This document shows, piece after piece, positions 52,305 through 60,900 of a stretch of DNA of 64,000 nt (its first letter is position 1; each line of letters begins with the position of its first letter). This stretch comes from G963665545 sp963665545 (GTDB lineage: Bacteria > Pseudomonadota > Gammaproteobacteria > Xanthomonadales > SZUA-36). The translations under genes were made by a program, and so were the position numbers. The DNA lies in assembly GCA_963665545.2 (NCBI GenBank), contig CAXXKZ010000013.1, forward strand, positions 372,001-436,000. The letters run 5' to 3'. The notes under the pieces are model-generated. The model saw nothing but the letters and a program-made list of their open reading frames with translations, was not told the origin of the DNA and ran no database searches.

Positions 52305-52949
52305 ATGAACAAATTTCGAATGGTGTTTGCGGCGGCCTTGGCCATTGTGGTGACCTTCGGCTTGTTTCTCTTCATGCACAAGCTGATTTCATCAGGGGCA
52401 GGCGACCCCAACGAACTCGATGCCATTGCTGGTATTCATTTTGGGCCGATCGAGATACCTGATGACATCATGACCAAGTCGAGGCGAATTCCAAAGAAAC
52501 CGCCGCCGCCAAAGGATCCGCCGCCGCCGCCCAGGTTGAAAATTTCCAAGGTGGATGAGAACGTTCAAAACATGCCGAATATTGACATGCCCAACGTTGA
52601 TGTGCCGCTGGTGGGCGGTTCGGGAATGTTTCTCGGCAACTTCCAGCAGGTTGACAAGACAGCCGAGGGCGACATAATTCCGCTTGTGGTGATCAGACCG
52701 ATGTATCCGCGTGAAGCCGCCATTTCTGGAATCGAAGGATGGGTGAAGGTCGAATTTACCATCACGGCAGTCGGAACCGTAACCGATGCCAGAGTCATCG
52801 ACGCCGACCCGAAACGAATGTTCAACCGCGAAGCAGTCCGCGCCATTTTAAAATGGAAATTTAAACCGCGGGTGGTCGATGGGGTGGCTGTGGATCGGCG
52901 GGCGACGCAAATTATCGATTTCAGCCTTGACAAGCCGGGAGGGCGTTGA
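52305..52949 (+). CDS. tonB: TonB energy transducer (TonB2-type)
   Basis: The 214-residue protein has one N-terminal membrane helix (about residues 5-26) and a short proline-rich part (KKPPPPKDPPPPPRLK, about 65-80). The C-terminal TonB domain shows PMYPREAAISGIEGWVKVEF and RAILKWKFKPRVVDGVAVD. The short linker is typical of TonB2 proteins. It couples the ExbBD proton flow to outer-membrane receptors. The one receptor gene in this window is broken, so others must exist elsewhere for it to serve. Confidence 0.93.
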   Translation: MNKFRMVFAAALAIVVTFGLFLFMHKLISSGAGDPNELDAIAGIHFGPIEIPDDIMTKSRRIPKKPPPPKDPPPPPRLKISKVDENVQNMPNIDMPNVDVPLVGGSGMFLGNFQQVDKTAEGDIIPLVVIRPMYPREAAISGIEGWVKVEFTITAVGTVTDARVIDADPKRMFNREAVRAILKWKFKPRVVDGVAVDRRATQIIDFSLDKPGGR

Positions 52950-54211
52950 TATGTGCAAAAGGTAGTATCGCCGCGATCCTGATGGGTTTGATTATTATTG
53001 CGCCTTCAAGCGCCGTCGCCCAATCCGGGCAGTGCGGCATCGAACGTAAAGTGACCACCAAGGCCTTGGACGAGGCCACCTGGAAGCAACTTAACAAGGC
53101 CTATGAGCGCGTTGGCGAAGATGAATACCAGGCTGCCTACGAAATGCTGCTGCGTGTGGGCAACCGGGCAGGTAAGGATAAGTATCTGCGAGGTGTAGTT
53201 GCCCAGGCCACGGCGCAGGTCGAATGGCTAATGGAAAATTACGATGCCGCGCTGAAGAATTTCGAAATCGCCGTGGAAATGGATGCGCTGCCCAACCAGG
53301 CGCATTTTGCCCTGATGTATCAGATTGCCCAACTCTACTTCATGAAAGAGCGCTACGATGACGCCCTGGTGCGCCTGGATACGTGGTTTTGCCACGCGCC
53401 CAAAGAAAAAATAACCTCTTCTGCCCACGTGCTCAAGGCTTCCATCTACGCACAAAAAGAAGACTATTCGAACACCATCAAGGCGATTCAGATCGCCATC
53501 GATATGGCCGAGGACCCCAAGGAACAATGGTTCCAGCTCAAGCTCGCATCGCATTATGAACTGGAGCAGTTTCCCCAGGCCGCCGACACGCTTGCGCTGC
53601 TGATTCAGCACTGGACCGACAAAAAACTTTACTGGATCCAGCTTTCTCAAACCTACTACAAGCTGAAACAGGAAAAAGAGTCACTGTCAGTTCTGGCGCT
53701 GGCGCACCGCAAAGGACTGCTTGATAAGCAATCTGACTTGCTCTTCCTGTCCAGTATGCTTGCCAACGCCGAAGTGCCTTATAAAGCTGCCGACGTGCTC
53801 CAACAGGGTATTGAAGACGGCATCGTCGAAGGCTCGTTGAAACACTGGTCCGCTGTTGCTGATTCCTGGTACAACGCGGAGGAGCTTGAAAAAGCGCTGA
53901 TCGCTTACCAGAAGGCCGGTGAAGTCTCCACCAATGGCAAGATCGACTTGCGTCGGGGCTATATTCTGGTTGATCTGGAACGCTGGGACAGCGCACTGGA
54001 GGCCATGGATGCCACCATCGGCAAGGGTGGATTGCGTGAGCGGGAAACCGGTGAAGCTTACCTGCTGCGCGGCATGGCTGAGTTCAGCCTCGGCAATTAC
54101 AACCAGGCCAGCTCGGACTGGTCCAGTGCACGCATGTATAAAGAGACCCGCGAAGCGGCCCAGCAGTGGCTCAACCACCTAAAAGAAGAGCGTCGGCGCC
54201 GAGCACCCTGA
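52946..54211 (+). CDS. TPR-repeat protein of the TonB2-type operon
   Basis: The 421-residue protein has an N-terminal signal peptide (AAILMGLIIIAPSSAVAQ) and then many degenerate TPR units, for example AYERVGEDEYQAAYEML, AQVEWLMENYDAALKNFEIA, QLYFMKERYDDALVRLDTW and GMAEFSLGNYNQASSDWSSA. TPR genes commonly close TonB2/TtpC operons. A periplasmic scaffold role is inferred. The TTG start overlaps the tonB stop as TTGA. An ATG at 52982 would remove most of the signal peptide and is less likely. Confidence 0.82.
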   Translation: MICAKGSIAAILMGLIIIAPSSAVAQSGQCGIERKVTTKALDEATWKQLNKAYERVGEDEYQAAYEMLLRVGNRAGKDKYLRGVVAQATAQVEWLMENYDAALKNFEIAVEMDALPNQAHFALMYQIAQLYFMKERYDDALVRLDTWFCHAPKEKITSSAHVLKASIYAQKEDYSNTIKAIQIAIDMAEDPKEQWFQLKLASHYELEQFPQAADTLALLIQHWTDKKLYWIQLSQTYYKLKQEKESLSVLALAHRKGLLDKQSDLLFLSSMLANAEVPYKAADVLQQGIEDGIVEGSLKHWSAVADSWYNAEELEKALIAYQKAGEVSTNGKIDLRRGYILVDLERWDSALEAMDATIGKGGLRERETGEAYLLRGMAEFSLGNYNQASSDWSSARMYKETREAAQQWLNHLKEERRRRAP

Positions 54212-54259
54212 GGCGGAAATCGGCCTGTTGGTGGCAGCCCCCAATTATCGGGTGCCGTC

Positions 54260-55165
54260 GTGACAACTGCAGCACACAAGCAATTCGAACAAATCGATTA
54301 TTTCCTCGATGCCATGTGGGCAGAAAGGGGATTGAGCGACAACACCCTCAAAGGATATCGCTACGATCTGACCTCGCTTGCACGTCATCTCCGTGGCCGA
54401 AACCAAAGCCTCCTTGAGGCCACAAGAGAAGACCTTCTCCGTTTTCTTGCAGACCAGGTTAAAGCGGGCAAAAGTCCTCGCTCAATGACGCGCTACTTGT
54501 CAGGGTTCCGGCAATTTTACCGCTGGCTGGCCAGGGAAGGACGCATCGAAGAAGATCCATGTGCCCTGATTGACAGCCCGAAACTGGGGCGTGGTTTGCC
54601 CAGGGCCCTCACTGAGGCGCAGGTCGAAGCACTGCTCCTGGCCCCTGATGTGTCCAACTGCCTCGGGCTGAGAGATCGAACCATGCTGGAAGTTATGTAC
54701 GCCGCCGGATTACGCGTCAGCGAGCTGGTCGAGATGGAATTGTCCAATCTGAACCTGATTCAGGGCATCGTCAGGGTGGTTGGCAAAGGTGGCAAGGAGC
54801 GCCTGGTGCCGCTGGGCGAAGTGGCCATCGACTGGCTGCAACGCTATCTTGAATCCGGCCGACCCCGCATTCTCAAGGACGGTCAGTCGGTGCATTTGTT
54901 CGTGACAACCCGCAGGGCAGCGATGACCAGGCAGGCATTCTGGTACGCGGTGCGCCGTCACGCGCTAAAAGCGGGAATAACCAGCAAGGTATCGCCGCAT
55001 GTCTTGCGACATTCATTTGCCACCCATTTGCTGAATCATGGCGCAGATTTGCGCGTTGTGCAGTTGCTGCTCGGCCACAGTAACCTCTCCACTACCCAGA
55101 TCTACACCCACGTCGCCCGCGAGGGGCTGAAGCATATTCACAGCAAGCACCATCCGCGGGGCTGA
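54260..55165 (+). CDS. xerD: Site-specific tyrosine recombinase XerD
   Basis: The 301-residue recombinase has the N-terminal SAM-like core-binding domain (about 5-95). All catalytic residues are present: Arg152 (AAGLRVSELV), Lys176 (VGKGGKER), His247 and Arg250 (SPHVLRHSFATHLL), His273 (LLLGHSNLSTTQ) and Tyr282 (IYTHVA). It resolves chromosome dimers at dif together with XerC. Position next to dsbC, as in E. coli, supports XerD rather than a phage integrase. Confidence 0.94.
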   Translation: MTTAAHKQFEQIDYFLDAMWAERGLSDNTLKGYRYDLTSLARHLRGRNQSLLEATREDLLRFLADQVKAGKSPRSMTRYLSGFRQFYRWLAREGRIEEDPCALIDSPKLGRGLPRALTEAQVEALLLAPDVSNCLGLRDRTMLEVMYAAGLRVSELVEMELSNLNLIQGIVRVVGKGGKERLVPLGEVAIDWLQRYLESGRPRILKDGQSVHLFVTTRRAAMTRQAFWYAVRRHALKAGITSKVSPHVLRHSFATHLLNHGADLRVVQLLLGHSNLSTTQIYTHVAREGLKHIHSKHHPRG

Positions 55166-55178
55166 TGGGGTCAGAATG

Positions 55179-55184
55179 TATAAT
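55179..55184 (+). promoter_or_regulatory. -10 element upstream of dsbC
   Basis: TATAAT in GTATAATGCACCCGC lies 84 bases before the dsbC ATG. No clear -35 box is visible. The sequence after it is GC-rich, as at the trpS and purL promoters. Confidence 0.45.
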
Positions 55185-55267
55185 GCACCCGCAGCGTCCG
55201 ATCGGGATGAACGAGTCGCCTGATCTGCTGTCCATAACGGCACGTACAACATATAAGAGGCGAATTC

Positions 55268-56005
55268 ATGAGGGTACAATCTTTAGCACTGGCCGTAACA
55301 GCCCTGCTTTTGGGCACGACTGCCTTTGCTCAGGCCCAGGATGAAATGGACCTGGTGGAGCAGCGGATCAGGGTATTGGCGCCGAATGCACAGTCTATTG
55401 CGGTATCGGAAACGCCAATCTACGGCATACTTCAGGTGCAGATCAACGGTGAAATTGTGTATGCGTCCAGCGATGGAAAATACCTGATTCAGGGGCGCTT
55501 GATCGACATGGAAACGCGGGAAGACCTGACTGAACGGGCCAAGGCGTCGATCAGGCGGGAGATCATGGAGGAAATCGATAAAACAGGGCATATCGTCTTT
55601 GGCCCTGAAGATCCGGATTACGAGTTGATGGTTTTTACAGACATCGACTGCGGTTACTGCCGCAAACTTCACTCGCAAATAGAGGCGTATGCGGATCAGG
55701 GAATTGCCATCCGTTATATGTCCTTTCCCCGCGCCGGGATTGGTTCTGCGTCCTATGATAAAGCGGTTTCTGTTTGGTGCGCCTCCGACCCCCGTGAAGC
55801 GCTGACAAGTGCCAAGTTGGGTGCAGAACCTGTGCCCCTTCAATGCGAGAATCCCGTTGCCGATCAATATCGGTTGGGTCAGGAGTTGGGCGTTACCGGC
55901 ACGCCGGCTTTGCTGACGTCCAGCGGCAACCTGATCCCCGGCTACGTGCCGCCGGAAAAGCTCCGCGAGCGGCTTGATGGCATGAACAGCGCGGTAGGCG
56001 ACTAG
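55268..56005 (+). CDS. dsbC: Thiol:disulfide interchange protein DsbC
   Basis: The 245-residue periplasmic protein has a signal peptide (LALAVTALLLGTTAFAQAQ) and a dimerisation domain (about 25-90, with TPIYGILQVQINGEIVYAS). The thioredoxin domain carries the redox pair Cys128/Cys131 (FTDIDCGYCRKLH), a structural disulfide pair (WCASDP, LQCENP) and the cis-proline loop GVTGTPALL. It isomerises wrong disulfides. AGAGGCG lies seven bases before the ATG. Confidence 0.94.
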   Translation: MRVQSLALAVTALLLGTTAFAQAQDEMDLVEQRIRVLAPNAQSIAVSETPIYGILQVQINGEIVYASSDGKYLIQGRLIDMETREDLTERAKASIRREIMEEIDKTGHIVFGPEDPDYELMVFTDIDCGYCRKLHSQIEAYADQGIAIRYMSFPRAGIGSASYDKAVSVWCASDPREALTSAKLGAEPVPLQCENPVADQYRLGQELGVTGTPALLTSSGNLIPGYVPPEKLRERLDGMNSAVGD

Positions 56006-56047
56006 ACCTGTTGCAAAGGTCGCACCTGCAGCCAGCGAGACTCGTTA

Positions 56048-56053
56048 TATAAT
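56048..56053 (+). promoter_or_regulatory. -10 element upstream of purL
   Basis: TATAAT in GTTATATAATGTGCCCCC lies 48 bases before the purL start. The 11-base string GTTATATAATG is the same as before trpS. No matching -35 is seen. Confidence 0.48.
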
Positions 56054-56100
56054 GTGCCCCCAATCGGGTCGTCTGACCGCAAACGTCTGGGGAGTAAGTA

Positions 56101-59100
56101 TTGACCGAGTTCACCTGCCTGTTGGGAGAACCCGCCCTATCAGAGTTTCGCAGTAGGAAGTTATCGGACCGAATCGCCAGGCAATGGGATGGATTGGCGC
56201 CTGCTGGCTTGGTTTCACGATATCTTTATGTCGTAGCGCATCAGCCCGGATTGGCTGGACGAGCGGTTGATCGCTCTGTTCCGCGCCGCCTGGAGGACCT
56301 GCTGAGCGGCGAGCCGGCAGATGATCTTCCAACCCAGGACCTGTTCCTGATCGTGCCGCGAATCGGCACCATTTCTCCCTGGTCAAGCAAAGCCACCGAC
56401 ATTGCAAGGCGTTGCGGCCTGGATTCCGTCTCGAGAATTGAACGTGGGGTTGCCCACTGGATCGCGGGCGCAGATGAACTCGATACCGAAGCGCGACAAC
56501 TCCTGGGTGCGATGCTGCACGACCGGATGACCCAGTCAGTGCTCCGCGCCATGGATGAGCTAAGCCAGTTGTTCCACCACGAACAGCCGCGCCCTTTGTC
56601 ACACTACGAGGTCATATGTCCCGAAGCCGCATCATGTCTCGATGCGGGAGCGCAGCTAAATTCGGCAGGCTTCGAAGCATTGGAGCAGGCGAACCGCTCG
56701 CTGGGGCTTGCCCTTTCGGATGAGGAAATCCGCTACCTGGTCAACCAATTTGGCCACCTGGGCAGAAACCCGACAGACGCTGAGCTAATGATGTTCGCTC
56801 AAGCCAACTCCGAGCACTGCCGCCACAAGATATTCAACGCAGACTGGCACGTCGATGGTAAAAAAATGCAGCTTTCGCTGTTTGCCATGATCAGGAATAC
56901 TCATGCCTGCGCGCCGGAGGGAATTCTTTCGGCTTATCACGACAATTCGGCCGTGATTGCCGGAGGTGACGGTCAACGCCTGCTGGTCAATCCGTCGACA
57001 GGAGAGTACGGGTGGAAAACCGAGTCCCTGCCGACCCAGATCAAGGTTGAGACCCATAATCACCCGACGGCAATTTCACCATTCCCCGGCGCCGCGACCG
57101 GCTCAGGCGGAGAAATCCGCGATGAGGCCGCAACCGGAAGGGGCGCCAGGCCTAGGGCAGGCCTGTGCGGGTTTTCCGTTTCCCATCTTCAGTTCGAAGA
57201 CCAACAGCCGCCCTGGCTAAGTGACAACGGCAAACCCGGTCGAATCGCCAGTGCGGTCGAAATCATGATTGAAGGCCCGGTGGGTGCTGCCTCGTTTAAT
57301 AATGAATTCGGACGGCCTGCCCTGTGTGGGTACTTTCGGACTTTTGAACAGGAAATTGGCGGACGGCTGTGGGGTTATCACAAACCCATCATGATTGCCG
57401 GTGGCATGGGCAGCATTCGTGAAAATCTGGTAGACAAGCAGCCGTTGGTGGACGGTGCCGTCATTGTTGTCCTCGGGGGGCCGGCAATGCTGATTGGTTT
57501 GGGCGGTGCCGCCGGATCTTCTCAGGGCAGTGGACAGAGCGCTGAGGACCTGGACTTCGCATCCGTCCAGCGCGGTAATCCGGAGATGCAACGGCGCTGT
57601 CAGGAAGTCATCGATCACTGTTGTGCGCTCGGGCAGGACAACCCCATGCTGTCCATTCACGACGTCGGGGCGGGGGGGCTGTCCAACGCGATTCCTGAAT
57701 TGCTCGACGACGGCGGTGTTGGCGGCAAGCTGGAGATTCGCCAGGTGCCGAGTGCTGATTCGTCCCTGGCGCCAATGGAAATCTGGTGCAACGAGGCGCA
57801 GGAACGCTATGTCCTGGCGGTCGAACCCCACCGGCTCGAAGAGTTTGAATCGATATGCAGGCGCGAGCGTTGCTCGTATGGTGTTGTGGGCACGGCGACC
57901 GCGAACAAACATCTTCGCATCGATGACAGGCTACTGGATGAAACCGTGGTCGACATGCCGTTGCAGGTGTTGCTTGGCAATCCTCCCAAGCTGAGTAGAA
58001 GGGCAAGTCGACTGCAGACCGAATCATCTGCAGGAAAGTTTGACGTGGCAAATGTTCGAGCCTATCTGCACCAGGTACTGCGCTTTCCCACTGTGGCGAG
58101 CAAATCTTTTCTTGTCACCATCGCAGACCGTTCAATCGGTGGTCTGGTCACACGCGACCAAATGGTTGGACCTTGGCAGGTGCCGGTGGCCGATGTTGCC
58201 GTCACCCTGGCTGGATTCAAAACCGCTCATGGCGAAGCAATGGCCATGGGTGAGAGGACACCGCTGGCAATTGTCAACGGCCCGGCGTCAGGGCGCATGG
58301 CCATCGCCGAAGCAGTGACCAATATTGCCGCAGCTGCAATTGACAGTTTGTCCGATATTCGGATGTCGGCCAACTGGATGGCCGCGGCCGGGGAGCCGGG
58401 TCAGGACGCCACGCTGTTTGATACGGTGGAGGCAGTGGGGATGGATTTATGCCCCAAATTGGGTATCGCGATTCCCGTCGGAAAAGACTCCTTATCGATG
58501 AAAACCCAGTGGCGGGATTCGGGTGTTGAAAAGAGAATGCTGGCACCGGTTTCGCTGATCGTGTCGGCATTCGCCCCTGTCAGCGATGTGAAACGAACGC
58601 TGACGCCGTTGCTGGCAACCGCCGAGTCGGGAGACGGTGCGCTTTTGCTGATTGACCTGGCTGCAGGAAAACGCCGCCTCGGCGGGTCTGTATTGGCTCA
58701 GGTCACCAACCAGTTCGGGTCGGAAGTACCCGATCTGGATGATGCCAATCTATTGCAATCGTTCTTCGCCGCGGTCCAAGAGTTGAACCGGAAAAAGCTC
58801 CTCGGCGCCTATCACGATCGCTCCGACGGCGGGCTCATCACCACGCTTTGCGAAATGGCGTTTGCTTCCCGCTGTGGCTTGCACATTGAACTCGACAGCG
58901 ATCCAGAGGGTGCGGTGAATCTTGCCGGGGCTGCGATCGTCGGGGCATTGTTCTGTGAGGAACCCGGGGTGGTGATCGAGGTCAGGCTCAATGACCTGGA
59001 AAAGGTCATGGTGGTGATCGAGCGCCATGGGTTGGCTGGTGTTGTAAGCAACCTGGGCCGGGTCGTTGCCGGTGACCGACTGTTGGTTCGGTGTGGCGAC

Positions 59101-60084
59101 AAGACGGTGTTGGATGAACACCTGCCCGAGCTCCAGGCCTTGTGGTGTGAACCCGGCCACTCCATCCAGTTGCTTCGAGACCATCCCGATTGCGCCAGGG
59201 AAGAACTGGAAACCGTAACTGATTGGGCGTCAGAACCCATGTGCCCCAGTCTGACTTTTGATCCGGCTGACAATGTTGCTGCCGCTTATATCGCAACCGG
59301 CATTCGTCCTGCGGTGGCCATCATCAGGGAACAAGGCGTCAATGGGCATGTCGAAATGGCTGCGGCGTTTGATATGGCCGGATTTCGCGCCGTTGATGTC
59401 CACATGACCGACCTGCAGGAAGGCAGGCGCCGGCTGAGTGAATTTGACGGCATAGTTGCCTGTGGAGGTTTTTCATATGGCGACGTACTGGGTGCCGGCC
59501 GGGGATGGGCAAAATCCATTCTTTTCACCGTGGGGTTGCGCCGCGAGTTTGAGCGGTTTCTCGCGGATGGAAGTAAATTTGCGTTGGGCGTATGCAATGG
59601 ATGCCAAATGTTTGCTGCAATGCGTGAGCTGATTCCTGGTGCGGATGGGTGGCCGGATTTTGCGGTCAATCGTTCAGAACAGTTTGAAGGCCGATTGGCG
59701 CAGGTGCGAATCGAGTCTTCGCCATCCCTGTTTTTCAGGGGAATGGAAGGTTCCCTGCTGCCCGTCGCGGTGGCCCACGGCGAAGGTCGGGTCAACGATT
59801 CCAACGATCTGGTACCCGAGGAATTGGTGGCGGTAAGGTACACTGATGGCAGTGGCCGGGCGACCGGCAACTATCCGCACAACCCCAATGGCTCAACCGG
59901 GGGAATAACGGGCCTGTCCAATGTCGACGGCCGGGTGACGATCATGATGCCCCACCCCGAACGGACATTGAGAACAGTTAATTTTTCCTGGGCTCCGCAA
60001 CATTGGAGTGAGGAATCACCCTGGCAAAGAATGTTTCAAAACGCCAGGGCGTGGCTAGGGCCTGTTAACACCCAAGGATCTTGA
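56101..60084 (+). CDS. purL: Phosphoribosylformylglycinamidine synthase
   Basis: The 1327-residue single-chain PurL makes FGAM from FGAR, glutamine and ATP. Regions in order are the N-terminal domain (to about 150), the linker and first AIRS-like half with MMFAQANSEHCRHKIFNADW and VETHNHPTAISPFPGAATGS, the second half with GVEKRMLAPVSLIVSAFAPV, and the C-terminal glutaminase. The glutaminase Cys is in LGVCNGCQMFAAMREL and the His-Glu pair in MMPHPERTLRTV. Start: TTG at 56101 after GGGGAG. No lesion is seen along 4 kb, in contrast to the non-essential genes on the left. Confidence 0.96.
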   Translation: MTEFTCLLGEPALSEFRSRKLSDRIARQWDGLAPAGLVSRYLYVVAHQPGLAGRAVDRSVPRRLEDLLSGEPADDLPTQDLFLIVPRIGTISPWSSKATDIARRCGLDSVSRIERGVAHWIAGADELDTEARQLLGAMLHDRMTQSVLRAMDELSQLFHHEQPRPLSHYEVICPEAASCLDAGAQLNSAGFEALEQANRSLGLALSDEEIRYLVNQFGHLGRNPTDAELMMFAQANSEHCRHKIFNADWHVDGKKMQLSLFAMIRNTHACAPEGILSAYHDNSAVIAGGDGQRLLVNPSTGEYGWKTESLPTQIKVETHNHPTAISPFPGAATGSGGEIRDEAATGRGARPRAGLCGFSVSHLQFEDQQPPWLSDNGKPGRIASAVEIMIEGPVGAASFNNEFGRPALCGYFRTFEQEIGGRLWGYHKPIMIAGGMGSIRENLVDKQPLVDGAVIVVLGGPAMLIGLGGAAGSSQGSGQSAEDLDFASVQRGNPEMQRRCQEVIDHCCALGQDNPMLSIHDVGAGGLSNAIPELLDDGGVGGKLEIRQVPSADSSLAPMEIWCNEAQERYVLAVEPHRLEEFESICRRERCSYGVVGTATANKHLRIDDRLLDETVVDMPLQVLLGNPPKLSRRASRLQTESSAGKFDVANVRAYLHQVLRFPTVASKSFLVTIADRSIGGLVTRDQMVGPWQVPVADVAVTLAGFKTAHGEAMAMGERTPLAIVNGPASGRMAIAEAVTNIAAAAIDSLSDIRMSANWMAAAGEPGQDATLFDTVEAVGMDLCPKLGIAIPVGKDSLSMKTQWRDSGVEKRMLAPVSLIVSAFAPVSDVKRTLTPLLATAESGDGALLLIDLAAGKRRLGGSVLAQVTNQFGSEVPDLDDANLLQSFFAAVQELNRKKLLGAYHDRSDGGLITTLCEMAFASRCGLHIELDSDPEGAVNLAGAAIVGALFCEEPGVVIEVRLNDLEKVMVVIERHGLAGVVSNLGRVVAGDRLLVRCGDKTVLDEHLPELQALWCEPGHSIQLLRDHPDCAREELETVTDWASEPMCPSLTFDPADNVAAAYIATGIRPAVAIIREQGVNGHVEMAAAFDMAGFRAVDVHMTDLQEGRRRLSEFDGIVACGGFSYGDVLGAGRGWAKSILFTVGLRREFERFLADGSKFALGVCNGCQMFAAMRELIPGADGWPDFAVNRSEQFEGRLAQVRIESSPSLFFRGMEGSLLPVAVAHGEGRVNDSNDLVPEELVAVRYTDGSGRATGNYPHNPNGSTGGITGLSNVDGRVTIMMPHPERTLRTVNFSWAPQHWSEESPWQRMFQNARAWLGPVNTQGS

Positions 60085-60086
60085 CG

Positions 60087-60860
60087 ATGTCAACAAATGA
60101 ATCTGAAACCGGTGTTGTAGGGGAAGGTGTCGCAATGGCGGATGGGCCTGGTGATGATATTGCCGGCCCGGCTCAGGCAATGCCCCCACCCGCCGACGAA
60201 CTGCGGCTCAGCGAGTTGTTATTGCTTGCCGGGCTCTGGATGTTGTTCGGCTTTATGTTGTGGTTCTACCTATCAGCGTTTCACGGGGTGCCGGTAAGGA
60301 TCATCTCCGCCTCAATTCTTTCAGAAATTCTCGGCGATCATTTCTTCAATATTATTGTCAACCCGGACCGGCATTTCCTGCTGCAGGTACAGACGCATAT
60401 CCCCTTTACATTCAGGGATGGCACTTCCGACGCTCTGGGTTTTATTGTCAACCCGCTGGTTTACAGCTACGGCCTGCCCCTGTTGTTTGGCCTGGTGATG
60501 GGCTCGGATGTGAGTTGGCGGCGCAAGCTCACGATTCTTTTGATCGGTTACGTTACCATCACGGCGGTGCAAGTCTGGGGCGTCGTGTGGCAGTCACTGA
60601 AAATGCTGGCCTACAATTTTGGCGCTGAAACACACCTGATCGTTTCGCAGGCGGGCATATCCGATGAGGCCATTGCATTGGGTTATCAATTGGGGTCGTT
60701 GATCCTGCCGGGGCTGGCGCCGGTTTTCGTGTGGGTATTGAGCAATCGTCCATTGGTGGAACAATTCGTCGGCTGGGAGGTAGGGGATAAGGAGATCAGG
60801 GAGTCGGGTCGAAAAAAGAACAAGCAACCCAAGTCGGATGAGCAGGAACCAAAATCCTGA
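60087..60860 (+). CDS. Polytopic membrane protein of unknown function before gspE
   Basis: The 257-residue protein has an acidic N-terminal tail. Four or more membrane segments follow: about 39-63 (LLLLAGLWMLFGFMLWFYL), 112-134 (VNPLVYSYGLPLLFGLVMGS), 140-165 (LTILLIGYVTITAVQVWGVV) and 190-215 (LGSLILPGLAPVFVWVL). A Lys-rich C-terminal tail closes it. It loosely resembles exosortase-associated membrane proteins, but I cannot support that firmly. The ATG at 60087 with AAGGA eight bases upstream is preferred over the overlapping TTG at 60081. It lies three bases after purL and 40 before gspE. Confidence 0.55.
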   Translation: MSTNESETGVVGEGVAMADGPGDDIAGPAQAMPPPADELRLSELLLLAGLWMLFGFMLWFYLSAFHGVPVRIISASILSEILGDHFFNIIVNPDRHFLLQVQTHIPFTFRDGTSDALGFIVNPLVYSYGLPLLFGLVMGSDVSWRRKLTILLIGYVTITAVQVWGVVWQSLKMLAYNFGAETHLIVSQAGISDEAIALGYQLGSLILPGLAPVFVWVLSNRPLVEQFVGWEVGDKEIRESGRKKNKQPKSDEQEPKS

Positions 60861-60900
60861 CTACCTGTCGGACAAGCAATCCTAAAAGGAGAATGCGCTA

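Noticed and set aside
54260..55165. Tyrosine recombinase as evidence for an integrated mobile island.
   Set aside because: Sequence and position next to dsbC fit the housekeeping XerD. No attachment-site duplication or phage gene is nearby.
56077..56090. CCGCAAACGTCTGG before purL as a PurR operator.
   Set aside because: Only one half matches the PurR consensus and no purR gene is in view, so it is too weak to list as a feature.
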